Shown: one piece after another, positions 1-8,361 of the stretch
Layout: every line of letters begins with the position of its first letter
Position numbering within the stretch: the stretch's first letter is position 1
Assembly: GCF_014648475.1 (NCBI RefSeq)
Contig: NZ_BMRE01000031.1
Span: 34,374-98,373 of the forward strand
Reading direction: 5' to 3'
DNA: 64,000 nucleotides
Source: Lentzea flava
GTDB taxonomy: Bacteria > Actinomycetota > Actinomycetes > Mycobacteriales > Pseudonocardiaceae
Translations under genes and position numbers: made by a program
The notes under the pieces: model-generated
What the model was told of the DNA's origin: nothing
Databases searched by the model: none
The model's input: the letters and a program-made list of their open reading frames with translations, nothing else

Positions 1-2
1 TC

Positions 3-1343
3 GTGTCGGGAACCGTCATCCACGCCCAGCGCAGCTTCCAGGGCATCCCGTTCGCCGCGCCGCCGGCCGGGCAGAACCGCTGGCGCGACCCGCAGCCCGT
101 GCAGCCCTGGCAGGGCGTTCGCGACGCGACACGGCCAGGGCCCCGCTGCGCGCAGGACGCCGGGCTCGGCAGTCCGGCGAGCGACGCCGAGGACTGCCTG
201 TACCTCAACGTCACCACACCGGCGGGTGCCGTCAACCGACCGGTCATGGTCTGGCTCCACGGCGGCAGCTTCACCAGCGGCGCCGGGTCGGACTACGGCG
301 TGGACCAGTTGGTGCGCAACGGTTCTGTCGTCGTCACCGTCAACTACCGGCTCGGCGCGTTCGGGTACTTCGGGTTCCCCGGGCTGCCGGGCTCCGGCGC
401 GTTCGGGCTGAAGGACCAGCAGCAGGCGCTGGAGTGGGTGCGGCGCAACATCAGGCAGTTCGGCGGCAACCCGCACAACGTCACGTTGTTCGGCGCGTCC
501 GCGGGCGGCCTGTCGACGTGCGCGCAGCTGACCTCGCCGCGCACCAGGAACCTCTTCCACCGCGCGATCATCCAAAGTGGACCGTGCCAGCTCGGTCTGC
601 CCGCGGGGGAGAACCAGGTCCAGCACGTCTGGGCGAGCCGCGCCGACGTCGAGCAGGCCGGGGCGAAGGCGCCGCACGGGTGCGCCGACGTGCAGTGTCT
701 GCGGCAGCTGAGCGTGCAGCAGGTCAAGGCGTTGACACCGCTGTTCTCCTCTCCCGCCTACGGCACGGAGGCGTTGCCGGAGAACCCGATCATGGCGCTC
801 AGGGAAGGCCGCTTCCACCACGTCCCGGTGCTCGCCGGCACCACGCGTGACGAGCTGACGGTGTTCGTGGCGATGTTCTACCCACCGCTCGACGCAGCAG
901 GGTACGAGCAAGCTCTCACGCAGAGCTTCGGGGCCGCCAAGGCGAAGCAGATCCTCGGCGTCTACCCGCCGAAGGGCGGCGACGAGAGGAAACAGCTCTC
1001 GAACGTCCTCACCGCGATGACGTCGACGTGCACGACCGACGAGCTCAGGACCCTGACCGGGGCGTTCGGCTACGAGTTCGCCGAGCCCGAACCGCCGATG
1101 ATCTTTCCGGGCATGCCGGAGTTCGACTACGGCGCGTACCACGGGTCGGAGCTGCCGTTCGTGCTGCGATACGGCGACGTCACGCTCAACGACGCGCAGC
1201 GGACGCTGTCGGACGAGATGGTGCGGGCGTGGACCCGGTTCGCGCAGACCGGACATCCCGGCTGGGCACGGCGCGACGTCCGGCTGTTCGCGAGCGAGCC
1301 GGTCGCACCGGCGGACCACCGGTGCGACCTCTGGGGCTCCTAG
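3..1343 (+). CDS. carboxylesterase type B family hydrolase (5' end probably outside window)
   Basis: Alpha/beta hydrolase of the carboxylesterase type B family, expected to hydrolyse carboxylic esters. The first residues already match the family block FxGIPFAAPPAG, so the true start with a signal peptide or leader probably lies left of the window; the GTG at base 3 is only the first in-frame start visible. Seen: oxyanion-hole motif WLHGGSF near residues 84-90, nucleophile elbow FGASAGG with Ser at about 166, and the C-terminal YHGSELPF carrying the likely catalytic His at about 380. The elbow reads GASAG where most family members have GESAG. It is followed by a small kinase gene 28 bases downstream. 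Family assignment is firm; the substrate is unknown. Confidence 0.85.
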   Translation: MSGTVIHAQRSFQGIPFAAPPAGQNRWRDPQPVQPWQGVRDATRPGPRCAQDAGLGSPASDAEDCLYLNVTTPAGAVNRPVMVWLHGGSFTSGAGSDYGVDQLVRNGSVVVTVNYRLGAFGYFGFPGLPGSGAFGLKDQQQALEWVRRNIRQFGGNPHNVTLFGASAGGLSTCAQLTSPRTRNLFHRAIIQSGPCQLGLPAGENQVQHVWASRADVEQAGAKAPHGCADVQCLRQLSVQQVKALTPLFSSPAYGTEALPENPIMALREGRFHHVPVLAGTTRDELTVFVAMFYPPLDAAGYEQALTQSFGAAKAKQILGVYPPKGGDERKQLSNVLTAMTSTCTTDELRTLTGAFGYEFAEPEPPMIFPGMPEFDYGAYHGSELPFVLRYGDVTLNDAQRTLSDEMVRAWTRFAQTGHPGWARRDVRLFASEPVAPADHRCDLWGS

Positions 1344-1371
1344 GTAATTTGGAGCTCCTGGAGGTGGTTGT

Positions 1372-2124
1372 TTGTTCCGGTTGCTGGAGACCGCCGTCCG
1401 CATCGAGCCCCTGGAGGGCGCCGGGCTCACCAACGTCCTGCACCTCGTGACGCTGGCGGACGGGCGCAAAGCCGTGCTGCGGCGACCGAAGGTGGCCCGC
1501 GACCTGCCGAAGTTCGTGGTGCCCGGCGCGCCCGCGATCCTCGCCCAGAACGCACGCGGCGACGTGCTCGTCGAGTACGTCGAGGGCAGGACGCTCGCCG
1601 AGGCGTTACCGGTGTCCGACGAGGTGTGGGCGCGGATCGGCAGGGCGTTCCGGGTGATCCACCAGATCGGCCTGCTGCACAACGACGTGAACCTCCACAA
1701 CATCATCGTCGGTGAGCACACGGCCACGCTGATCGACTGGGACAACCCTGGCCAGGGCAACCCGCTCGACGAGCTCGCCGCGTTCGAGGAGCACCTCTAC
1801 CTGCACGGAACCGCACTGCCGCAGGCGTTCTGGACCGGCTACGGCCACACGCCGGACCTGAACCTGCTGAGGACCCACCGCATCGCGGGCTGCATCGGCT
1901 GGCTCGCGAGCGAGGACTGGCAGGAGTGGGAGGACGACGGCACGTTGCCGGAGCGCAAGAAGGAGATGGTCCGGAACTGGCGGAAGCTGCTCGCGCGGTG
2001 GCTCGCCGACCAGTTCCGGACCGATTTCGTGGAAAGCGGGCTAGCGGCTGAGGTTGCGGTACTTCAGCACCGACAGCGGCCAGAAGATCGCCACGAACAC
2101 GGCGGGCCACAGCACGGCCAGTAG
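1372..2124 (+). CDS. small protein kinase-like / phosphotransferase protein
   Basis: A 250-residue protein with a kinase-like fold of the RIO/aminoglycoside-phosphotransferase type. The catalytic loop HNDVNLHN (His about 103, Asp about 105) and the metal-binding LIDWDN motif are visible, as is an N-terminal region with AVLRRPK as a possible nucleotide-binding strand. The TTG start is chosen because GGAGG stands 7 bases before it. The reading frame runs 84 bases into the convergent ABC permease gene, and its last 20 or so residues look like antisense of that gene, so the ancestral stop may have been lost. The substrate (protein or small molecule) cannot be told. Confidence 0.6.
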   Translation: MFRLLETAVRIEPLEGAGLTNVLHLVTLADGRKAVLRRPKVARDLPKFVVPGAPAILAQNARGDVLVEYVEGRTLAEALPVSDEVWARIGRAFRVIHQIGLLHNDVNLHNIIVGEHTATLIDWDNPGQGNPLDELAAFEEHLYLHGTALPQAFWTGYGHTPDLNLLRTHRIAGCIGWLASEDWQEWEDDGTLPERKKEMVRNWRKLLARWLADQFRTDFVESGLAAEVAVLQHRQRPEDRHEHGGPQHGQ

Positions 2125-2820
2125 CAGCGAGTGCTGCGCCGCCCACGAGTCGCCGCCGACGCCGGGGTTGCCGAACAGCTCCCGTGCGGCCGCGACCGTC
2201 GACGACAGCGGGTTCCACTCGGAGACGGCCCGCAGCCAGCCCGGCATCAGCTCCGGCGAGACGAACGTGTTCGCGAACATCGTCAGCGGGAACAGGAACA
2301 TCCACGACGCCTGCGCCGCCTCCGGCTTGACCAGCAGGCCCAGGTAGATGCCGACCCACACCAGCGCGAACCGCAGCCAGAGGAACAGCGCGAACGCCGC
2401 CAGCGCATTGAGCAGTCCGTCGTGGAACGACCAGCCGATCACCAGGCCGCACAACGCGAGCACCAGCAGTTCGAGCGACGAGTTGACCAGGTCGGCGATG
2501 CTGCGCCCGGCCACCACCCCGGTCTGCGACATCGGCGAGGCGCGGAACCGGTCCGTCACGCCCCGGTCGGCGTCCATCGAGACCATCATCAGCGTGGTGC
2601 CGACGCCGAACGCGATGGTCTGGCCGAACATGCCCGGCAGCAGGAACTCGATGTAGTCACCGCCGCCGAAGACGTTCATCGCGCTGCCGAACACCAGCCC
2701 GAAGATCAGCACCGAGATGATCGGGTAGGCGAGGTTCGCGAACACCCTGACCGGTTCGCGCAGCCAGTGGATGAGGTCCCGCTTGGCGACCACCCACGAG
2801 TCGATCACGGCGTACCTCAT
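2041..2820 (-). CDS. ABC-2 type transporter permease (DrrB-like)
   Basis: Integral membrane subunit of an ABC exporter, 259 residues with about six hydrophobic segments and the ABC-2 signature region around SPMSQTGVVAGRS and SPELMPGWLRAVSEWNPLS, typical of DrrB-type drug or lipid exporters. Its ATG overlaps the stop of the ATPase gene by 4 bases, so the two are translationally coupled. The TetR regulator divergent from the ATPase gene is likely to control the operon. The substrate is unknown; daunorubicin-type resistance exporters are the closest named family. Confidence 0.85.
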   Translation of the reverse strand: MRYAVIDSWVVAKRDLIHWLREPVRVFANLAYPIISVLIFGLVFGSAMNVFGGGDYIEFLLPGMFGQTIAFGVGTTLMMVSMDADRGVTDRFRASPMSQTGVVAGRSIADLVNSSLELLVLALCGLVIGWSFHDGLLNALAAFALFLWLRFALVWVGIYLGLLVKPEAAQASWMFLFPLTMFANTFVSPELMPGWLRAVSEWNPLSSTVAAARELFGNPGVGGDSWAAQHSLLLAVLWPAVFVAIFWPLSVLKYRNLSR

Positions 2821-3755
2821 GCGCGCACCTCCGCCCGGTGTCCGGTGATGGCCAGGAAGACCTCGTCCAAAGTGGGCCTGCGCAACGCGATGTCCTCCGC
2901 CTCGACACCCCGCGACGCCAGCCCCGACGTCACCCGCGTCAGCGCGGCCACCCGGTCGGTCACCGCCGCGCTAACCCGGAAGCCGTCCGGGTCCACCTCG
3001 GCGTCGTGCCCGAGCACCTCGCGCACGACCGGCAGTTCCTCGGACGTTCTGACCACGACCTCGATCCGGTCGCCGCCGAGCCTGGACTTGAGCTGGTCCG
3101 GCGTTCCCTGCGCGGCCACGCGGCCGGTGTCCAGCACGACGATCTGGTCCGCCAGCTGGTCGGCCTCGTCCAGGTACTGCGTGGTGAGCAGGACCGTGGT
3201 GCCCTCGGCGACGACCCGCTTCACCTCCCGCCAGACCTCGCCGCGGTTGCGCGGGTCGAGGCCCGTCGTCGGCTCGTCCAGGAACAGCACCGACGGCCGC
3301 ATGATGAAGCTCGACGCCAGGTCCAGGCGCCGCCGCATGCCGCCCGAGTAGTGCTTGGCGCGCTTGTCCGCCGCGTCGGTGAGCCCGAACTGCTCCAGCA
3401 GCTCGTCCGCCCGCGCCTCGGCCTGGCGGCGCGAGAGGTGGTAGAGCCGCCCCCACATCACCAGGTTCTCCTTGCCGGTCAGCACGTCGTCGACGGTGGA
3501 CTGCTGTCCGTTCAACGCAACCTGACTGCGCACCTGAGGCGCCTCGCGGGCCACGTCGAAGCCCGCCACCTCCGCGCGGCCGCCGTCCAGGCGCAGCAAC
3601 GTGGCCAGGATGCGGACCGCCGTCGTCTTGCCGGCGCCGTTCGGGCCGAGCAGCCCGCACACCGTTCCCGCCGGCACGGCCAGGTCGAACCCGTCCAGCG
3701 CCGCCTTCTGGTCGAACCTCTTGCGCAGGCCTTCCGCGAACACCGCGTGCCCCAC
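2817..3755 (-). CDS. ABC transporter ATP-binding protein (DrrA-like)
   Basis: ATPase subunit that would power the adjacent permease. Seen: Walker A GPNGAGKTT near residues 38-46, ABC signature YSGGMRRRLDLA, Walker B VLFLDEPTTGLD, the H-loop replaced by Gln in LLTTQYLDEAD as in many DrrA proteins, and a C-terminal DrrA-type extension of about 90 residues ending in RRPTLDEVFLAITG. GTG start at 3755. It is the first gene of a two-gene operon divergent from tetR, with a palindromic operator in between. Confidence 0.9.
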   Translation of the reverse strand: MGHAVFAEGLRKRFDQKAALDGFDLAVPAGTVCGLLGPNGAGKTTAVRILATLLRLDGGRAEVAGFDVAREAPQVRSQVALNGQQSTVDDVLTGKENLVMWGRLYHLSRRQAEARADELLEQFGLTDAADKRAKHYSGGMRRRLDLASSFIMRPSVLFLDEPTTGLDPRNRGEVWREVKRVVAEGTTVLLTTQYLDEADQLADQIVVLDTGRVAAQGTPDQLKSRLGGDRIEVVVRTSEELPVVREVLGHDAEVDPDGFRVSAAVTDRVAALTRVTSGLASRGVEAEDIALRRPTLDEVFLAITGHRAEVRA

Positions 3756-3787
3756 GACTTCACCCCCGTGTGTACAAAGTAAGCAGA

Positions 3788-3802
3788 GTGTACGTTGTAC
3801 AC
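3788..3802. promoter_or_regulatory. TetR-type operator between exporter and regulator
   Basis: The sequence GTGTACGTTGTACAC is a perfect dyad with 6-base arms and a 3-base centre. A second GTGTAC half-site lies about 20 bases to the left. Position between the divergent ATPase and tetR genes fits an operator read by the TetR protein. Binding is inferred. Confidence 0.6.
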
Positions 3803-3847
3803 GGCACTAGGATTCACACGCAAGGCAGCTGTGAACGAGGGGGCTGG

Positions 3848-4600
3848 GTGAAGCAGGACGACCGGAACCGCAGCGTGCGCCTGTTGTGGGAGCCGGACGC
3901 ACAGGTGACGCGGGAGCCGAAAGCCGCCCTGAGCAGGGCGCGCGTGGTCGAGGCCGCCATCAAGGTCGCCGACGCCGAGGGCATCGGGGCGCTGACCATG
4001 CGCCGCGTCGCCGAGACCCTGGGCTTCACCACCATGTCGCTGTACCGGCACGTCCCCGGCAAGTCCGAGCTGCTCGACCTCATGGTCGACGCCGTGTGGG
4101 GCGAGACCGAGCACACGCCGAAGGGTCCGTGGCGCGCGGGCCTGGAGTTCTACGCGCGGCAGATGTGGTCGATGTACCGCGCTCACCCGTGGTTGCTGCA
4201 GCTCACCAACGCGCGGCGGATGCCGGGCCCGAACGCCATGACCCGCCAGGACGCGGCGTTCGCGGTGGTTTCCGAGCTGGGGCTGAAGCCGGAGGAGATC
4301 GTGGCCGTCGTGACGACGGTCGGCCAGTTCGTCGCCGGCGTCGGCAGGACGATGGCCGACCGGGTCCTCGCCGAACGGGAGACCGGGGTGAGCGAGGAGG
4401 ACTGGTGGAACGACCGGGACGAGCTCTGGGAGCACTTCACCCCGGAACGGCTGCCGATGATGACGCACATCTGGACCACCGGCGGGTACGAACGGCCGTT
4501 GGACGAGTTCGAGTTCGGCCTTGCTCGGGTGCTGGACGGTCTCGAGGTGTTCATCTCCGCAGAGGATCGGCCGGTAGTTCGTCGAGAGACGTGCCTGTAG
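3848..4600 (+). CDS. TetR/AcrR family transcriptional regulator
   Basis: A 250-residue repressor with an N-terminal TetR helix-turn-helix: ALTMRRVAETLGFTTMSLYRHV followed by the usual GKSELLDLMVDAVW. The C-terminal part fits the TetR_C ligand-binding type found with drug exporters. GTG at 3848 is preferred because an AGGGGG site precedes it by a few bases; a longer frame back to 3770 would start inside the operator region. It is divergent from the DrrAB-like operon and probably represses it and itself through the dyad at 3788-3802. The inducer is unknown. Confidence 0.85.
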   Translation: MKQDDRNRSVRLLWEPDAQVTREPKAALSRARVVEAAIKVADAEGIGALTMRRVAETLGFTTMSLYRHVPGKSELLDLMVDAVWGETEHTPKGPWRAGLEFYARQMWSMYRAHPWLLQLTNARRMPGPNAMTRQDAAFAVVSELGLKPEEIVAVVTTVGQFVAGVGRTMADRVLAERETGVSEEDWWNDRDELWEHFTPERLPMMTHIWTTGGYERPLDEFEFGLARVLDGLEVFISAEDRPVVRRETCL

Positions 4601-4806
4601 CCATACGAGACGACTTGAGCCGCCGATCGAGTGAAATGCCCAGCTCAGACAGCCCATGAACGGTAGTTGCGCGGTTACGTAATGCCATTGTTATGAGCGG
4701 ACAGAATGAACTCGTTCGCGAGCTGAACCGACCACTCCTATCTCCGCGTTTTCCCGTATGACACCGTTTCGCCGCGGGGGTCGAATCGGGACGACGAGGA
4801 GGTCGT

Positions 4807-5577
4807 ATGACAGCTGGCGCGCACGACGCGGTCACCCTTGGCTGCTACGCGCTCGGCGTTCTGGACGCGCACGAGAGTCTCGGCGTGGAGCAGCACCTGA
4901 AGGGCTGTCCGCCCTGCCGTGCGCAGGTCGCCGACTTCCACCGGATCCGCATGGTGCTCGACGAGGTGCCTCGCGAGGCGTTCCTGCACGAGCTCGAAGC
5001 CGACCTGCCCAAGCCGTCGGACCTGGTGCTGCAGCGTGCGCTGCGGCAGATCCGGCACGAGTCCGCCATTCCGCAGCCGCGGGTGGCGGCTCCGCAGCCG
5101 AGAGCCAGCCCGCCGGCGGTGGAGGAGCTTCCCGAACCGCAGCACGCCAAGTCCCGGCGCTGGCCGGGCTACCTCGCCGCCGCGGCAGTCGCCGCGGTGG
5201 TCGCGTTCGGGGGTGGTGCCGTGTTCATGCAGAACCAGTCACCTGGATCGAGCACGACGGCCACTCCCTACACGGGTGAGGCGACGGCAAGCGGGGGGAT
5301 CAGGATGGTGGCGGAGATGACGCAGTCGTCGCAGGACCGCTACCTGGTCAAGGCCGAGGTCATCGGCCTGCCGGCCGCGCAGAAGTGCAAGCTGATCGTG
5401 GTCGGGGTGGACGGCTCGAAGACCGAGGCCGACTCCTGGATCTCGTCCGAGAAGGCGAAGGTCGAGGGCGCCAACAGGTCGGGCATGGTGAGTGTCCCGC
5501 CGGAGAAGGTGAAGTCGGTCGTGGTCGAGAACGCCGAGGGCAAGACGTTCGTGGCGGCGAACCTGCAGAAGAAGTAG
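4807..5577 (+). CDS. anti-sigma factor with zinc-finger domain (RskA-like)
   Basis: Single-pass membrane anti-sigma factor, 256 residues. The N-terminal domain has the zinc-binding pattern with HLKGCPPC (His-x3-Cys-x2-Cys) near residues 31-38 and begins AVTLGCYALGVLDAHE, as in RskA-type proteins. A Pro/Ala-rich linker is followed by one membrane helix (about 123-141) and an extracytoplasmic RskA C-terminal domain. A strong GAGGAGG site precedes the ATG. No ECF sigma gene is adjacent, so the partner must be encoded elsewhere or is lost. The 206-base gap upstream holds no gene that I can support. Confidence 0.85.
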   Translation: MTAGAHDAVTLGCYALGVLDAHESLGVEQHLKGCPPCRAQVADFHRIRMVLDEVPREAFLHELEADLPKPSDLVLQRALRQIRHESAIPQPRVAAPQPRASPPAVEELPEPQHAKSRRWPGYLAAAAVAAVVAFGGGAVFMQNQSPGSSTTATPYTGEATASGGIRMVAEMTQSSQDRYLVKAEVIGLPAAQKCKLIVVGVDGSKTEADSWISSEKAKVEGANRSGMVSVPPEKVKSVVVENAEGKTFVAANLQKK

Positions 5578-5592
5578 GGGGCAGAACGGACA

Positions 5593-5627
5593 AAGGGGCC
5601 CGGATTCCACTGGAATCCGGGCCCCTT
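5593..5627. terminator. bidirectional intrinsic terminator
   Basis: A perfect inverted repeat centred on base 5610, with 17-base arms beginning AAGGGGCCCGGATTCC. It sits between the convergent anti-sigma gene and the nickel/cobalt transporter gene and would serve both. Confidence 0.85.
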
Positions 5628-5644
5628 GCTTACATTGATGTAAT

Positions 5645-7072
5645 TCAGACGGCCTGCAATGTGAGCCATGCTCCCACCACGATCACCATCGCGGCTGTGC
5701 CGACGGGCGCGTAATGAGATAGAGCGCGGGTGGCACGGCCGTCCAGGATTTTCTCGACGCGTTCCCTGGCTTTCACCAGCAGCAATCCCACGGCGGTGAG
5801 GGTCGCGGCCATGCCGAATCCGTAACCGAGGACCAGCAGGACACCGAACCACGTCCTGCCCAGCGCCATGGCCCCGAGGAGGACGACGAGCGCGGAGGGT
5901 GACGGAACCAGCCCGTTGGCCGCTCCCATGCCGATCAGGCTTGCCCGGCTGTACCCGTGACCGTGCCCGGTTTCGTGCCCATGTCCGTGCCCGTGGCCAT
6001 GCCCATGACCGTGGCCATGCCCATGACCGTGGCCGTGCCCATGACCGTGGCCGTGACCGACGCCCGCGAGCGCGGGCTCCTTCGTCGTGGCCGAGCGCAG
6101 CAGCATCACGCCGATCACCGTGATCAGCACGCCGCTGACCAGTCCGAGCCAGCGCAGCACCTGCTCGCCCGCCAGCGCGGACGAAGCACTGATGACCAGG
6201 CCGAGCACCAGCACACCACCGGTGTGCGTGGCGGTCACCGAGGCGCCGACGACGAACGCGTCCCTCGGCCTGCCCTGACGACCGGCGAGGTACGCGGCGA
6301 TGAGTGTCTTGCCGTGGCCGGGCAACGCCGCGTGCGACGCGCCGAGCACCAGCGACAGCAGCAGAGCCAGGAACCCCAGCCACGGCGTGAGCTCGTCGCT
6401 GCCCAGGATGTCGTTCAGGGCGGATGCCGTGACGCTCAACGACTGGACGGGGGAGCCGGAGGCCTGCTTCGGTTCGGAGCCGCTGCCCGGCTCGGCGGTG
6501 AACGTGACCGACCGGACGTCCATCGGGTTGCTGAGCAGGTCTTCCGGGTACGTGCGGAGCTCGTTGCTGATGCTCTCGGTCGGTACCGTCGAGCCGGTCA
6601 GCCTGATGCCCGTGCCTGCCGCGGTGATCTCGCGCCAGCCGACCCGGTCGACGTTCGACTCGTCGCGGAACTCCAGCCTGGCCGGGCGGCCGAGGTCGAC
6701 CTTGGCGGTGAACTCGCAGACCAGCCTGGTCGTGCTGAGGTCGGCCTGGCCGGTCGGGTGTTCCTTGGTGGCGCCGGCGAGCGTCCAGGTGATCTGCCGG
6801 CCGTCCACTGTGGATCGATCGGTCCTGGAGACCTCGTCGCACCACTGCTTCGCGTCCCGCGTCTTCAGGTTCTCCTGCAACGTCGGGATCTCCGCCACGT
6901 CGACCACGGATCTGAGGTCGACGCGGTCCGGGTGCAGGTGCAGGCCGTGGTAGTGGTTGACGCTGAAGTTGCCCAGCGGGTGCGCGGACGCCTCGCCGTT
7001 GAGGAAGAAGATGCCCGCCAGCAGCAGGGCGACGACCAGGACGGGCCGCACGACCCAGCCCGACAGGCTCAC
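5645..7072 (-). CDS. nickel/cobalt transporter, NicO family, with His-rich loop
   Basis: Polytopic membrane protein of 475 residues. An N-terminal signal-like segment (VVRPVLVVALLLAG) and the sequence SAHPLGNFSVNHYHGL lead into an extracytoplasmic domain of about 180 residues. This is followed by about six membrane helices with the NicO-type motifs LGASHAALPGHGKTL and GASVTATHTGGVLVLG. A cytoplasmic loop contains more than a dozen Gly-His dipeptides and is the likely metal-binding region. The GTG at 7072 overlaps the TPR gene stop by 4 bases. It is the third gene of a coupled set with DUF4331 and TPR. Export versus import of Ni/Co cannot be decided from sequence. Confidence 0.85.
   Translation of the reverse strand: MSLSGWVVRPVLVVALLLAGIFFLNGEASAHPLGNFSVNHYHGLHLHPDRVDLRSVVDVAEIPTLQENLKTRDAKQWCDEVSRTDRSTVDGRQITWTLAGATKEHPTGQADLSTTRLVCEFTAKVDLGRPARLEFRDESNVDRVGWREITAAGTGIRLTGSTVPTESISNELRTYPEDLLSNPMDVRSVTFTAEPGSGSEPKQASGSPVQSLSVTASALNDILGSDELTPWLGFLALLLSLVLGASHAALPGHGKTLIAAYLAGRQGRPRDAFVVGASVTATHTGGVLVLGLVISASSALAGEQVLRWLGLVSGVLITVIGVMLLRSATTKEPALAGVGHGHGHGHGHGHGHGHGHGHGHGHGHGHETGHGHGYSRASLIGMGAANGLVPSPSALVVLLGAMALGRTWFGVLLVLGYGFGMAATLTAVGLLLVKARERVEKILDGRATRALSHYAPVGTAAMVIVVGAWLTLQAV
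5953..6059. repeat. short tandem repeat encoding the Gly-His loop
   Basis: Imperfect 12- to 18-base repeats built of CCATGACCGTGG-like units. They encode the (GH)n stretch of the transporter on the minus strand. Such tracts are prone to length change by slippage. Confidence 0.8.
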
Positions 7073-8361
7073 CGGCCGCCTCGCAGCTCGGCGAGCTTGC
7101 GACCCGCCTTCAGCGCGTGCAGCGGGGAGAAGTTCGCGTTCAGCCGCAACGCCTGCACCAGCGCCTCCTGCGCCTCGGCGACCCTGCCGAGCGCGGCGAG
7201 GATCATGCCGCGGTGGTAGGAGAACGTGGCGTTCTGCCAGCCCAGCGCGTTGGCCTTGTCCGAGTACTCCAGCGCTTCGGCGTCGCGGCCGTTCATGTGC
7301 AGCGCCCACGCCATCGCGTCGGCCACGAACACGCTCTGCCTGCGGCTCCACTCGGCCTCCGCCCGGCGCAGGGCCTGCATGCCGTCACCCCGGTCGGCGG
7401 CCACGAGTGCCGCGGCGAGGTCGTCGGAGGCGCCCTGCGACTCCATCAGCCGTTGCTGCTCGGACAGCACGTCGTACTGCCTGGCTGCTTCCTCGGTCCT
7501 GCCGTTGGCCTCCAGCAGCTCCGCGTACTCCTGCAGGTACTGGGGCAGCGGCGCGCGGGCCACGAGCCTGCGGTAGGAGTCGAGCGCCACCGGGGCGTCA
7601 CCCCGTGCCGCCGCGACCTTCGCCATTCCCTGAGTGAGAGTCATGTCGTCTCCTCTCGCCGCCAGTCCCTGCTCGTAGTGCTGCGCGGCTTCGTCGAGCC
7701 GGTTGTGGTCGAACGCGAGTTCGCCCAGCCGGTAGCGGCAGAACGCGATTTCCTCGGGGGTCGTGGCAGCGGTCAGCGCGCGCGTCATCGCGTCGCGCGC
7801 GCCGTTGACGTCGCCGTGGAGCTCGAGGTGGAAGGAAGCGCGGGCGAACGATGCCGTGCTGGGCTTGAGGTCCAGCATCTTCTGCACCGCGTCCTGGGCG
7901 CCCGCGTCGTCGCCGAGCTGCGTCAACGCGTCGGCCAGCACGCCGTACGCCTCCGCGGAGGAGGGCAGGGCGGCGAGTGCCTTCAAAGCCCAGTCACGGG
8001 CGGTGTGGAAGTCGTGGCGGGCATTGGCCAGCGTGCCCATGCCGATGGCGGCGAGGCCCGTGTCGCCCGCGTTCTTCAGCGCGCCCTCGGCCTTCGCGTA
8101 GTACGCGGGATCGGCCGTGACGCGCGCCAGCTCCACATAGGACGCACCGAGCTGGGCCCAGGACGCCTTGTCCTCCGGCAGGGTGTGCAGCCGCTGCTGC
8201 AGCTGGTGCACCACGCGGTGCATCCGGTTCTGCTGCGCCACGGCCGGAACAGGTTGCTCGCCTCCGGCCCTGCTGTCGGCAGGACCGGAGGCGGCGAGGT
8301 GGACAAGCGCCGCGGTGGCCAGGAGACCCACCGCGACCGCTTGCCTCATTTGGTACTTCAC
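7069..8361 (-). CDS. secreted or membrane-anchored TPR protein
   Basis: 430-residue protein with an N-terminal signal segment (AVAVGLLATAALVHLAASG) followed by tetratricopeptide repeats over most of its length, for example SWAQLGASYVELARVTADPAYYAKAEGAL and later Ala-rich helical pairs. The GTG at 8361 is chosen because it overlaps the DUF4331 stop as GTGA, the same coupling used with the transporter downstream; an ATG four codons later is the alternative. TPR proteins scaffold protein-protein contacts; here the partners may be the DUF4331 protein and the metal transporter. Confidence 0.75.
   Translation of the reverse strand: MKYQMRQAVAVGLLATAALVHLAASGPADSRAGGEQPVPAVAQQNRMHRVVHQLQQRLHTLPEDKASWAQLGASYVELARVTADPAYYAKAEGALKNAGDTGLAAIGMGTLANARHDFHTARDWALKALAALPSSAEAYGVLADALTQLGDDAGAQDAVQKMLDLKPSTASFARASFHLELHGDVNGARDAMTRALTAATTPEEIAFCRYRLGELAFDHNRLDEAAQHYEQGLAARGDDMTLTQGMAKVAAARGDAPVALDSYRRLVARAPLPQYLQEYAELLEANGRTEEAARQYDVLSEQQRLMESQGASDDLAAALVAADRGDGMQALRRAEAEWSRRQSVFVADAMAWALHMNGRDAEALEYSDKANALGWQNATFSYHRGMILAALGRVAEAQEALVQALRLNANFSPLHALKAGRKLAELRGGR

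Noticed and set aside
5953..6059. CRISPR-like array
   Set aside because: Repeats are contiguous short codon repeats encoding Gly-His, with no spacers.
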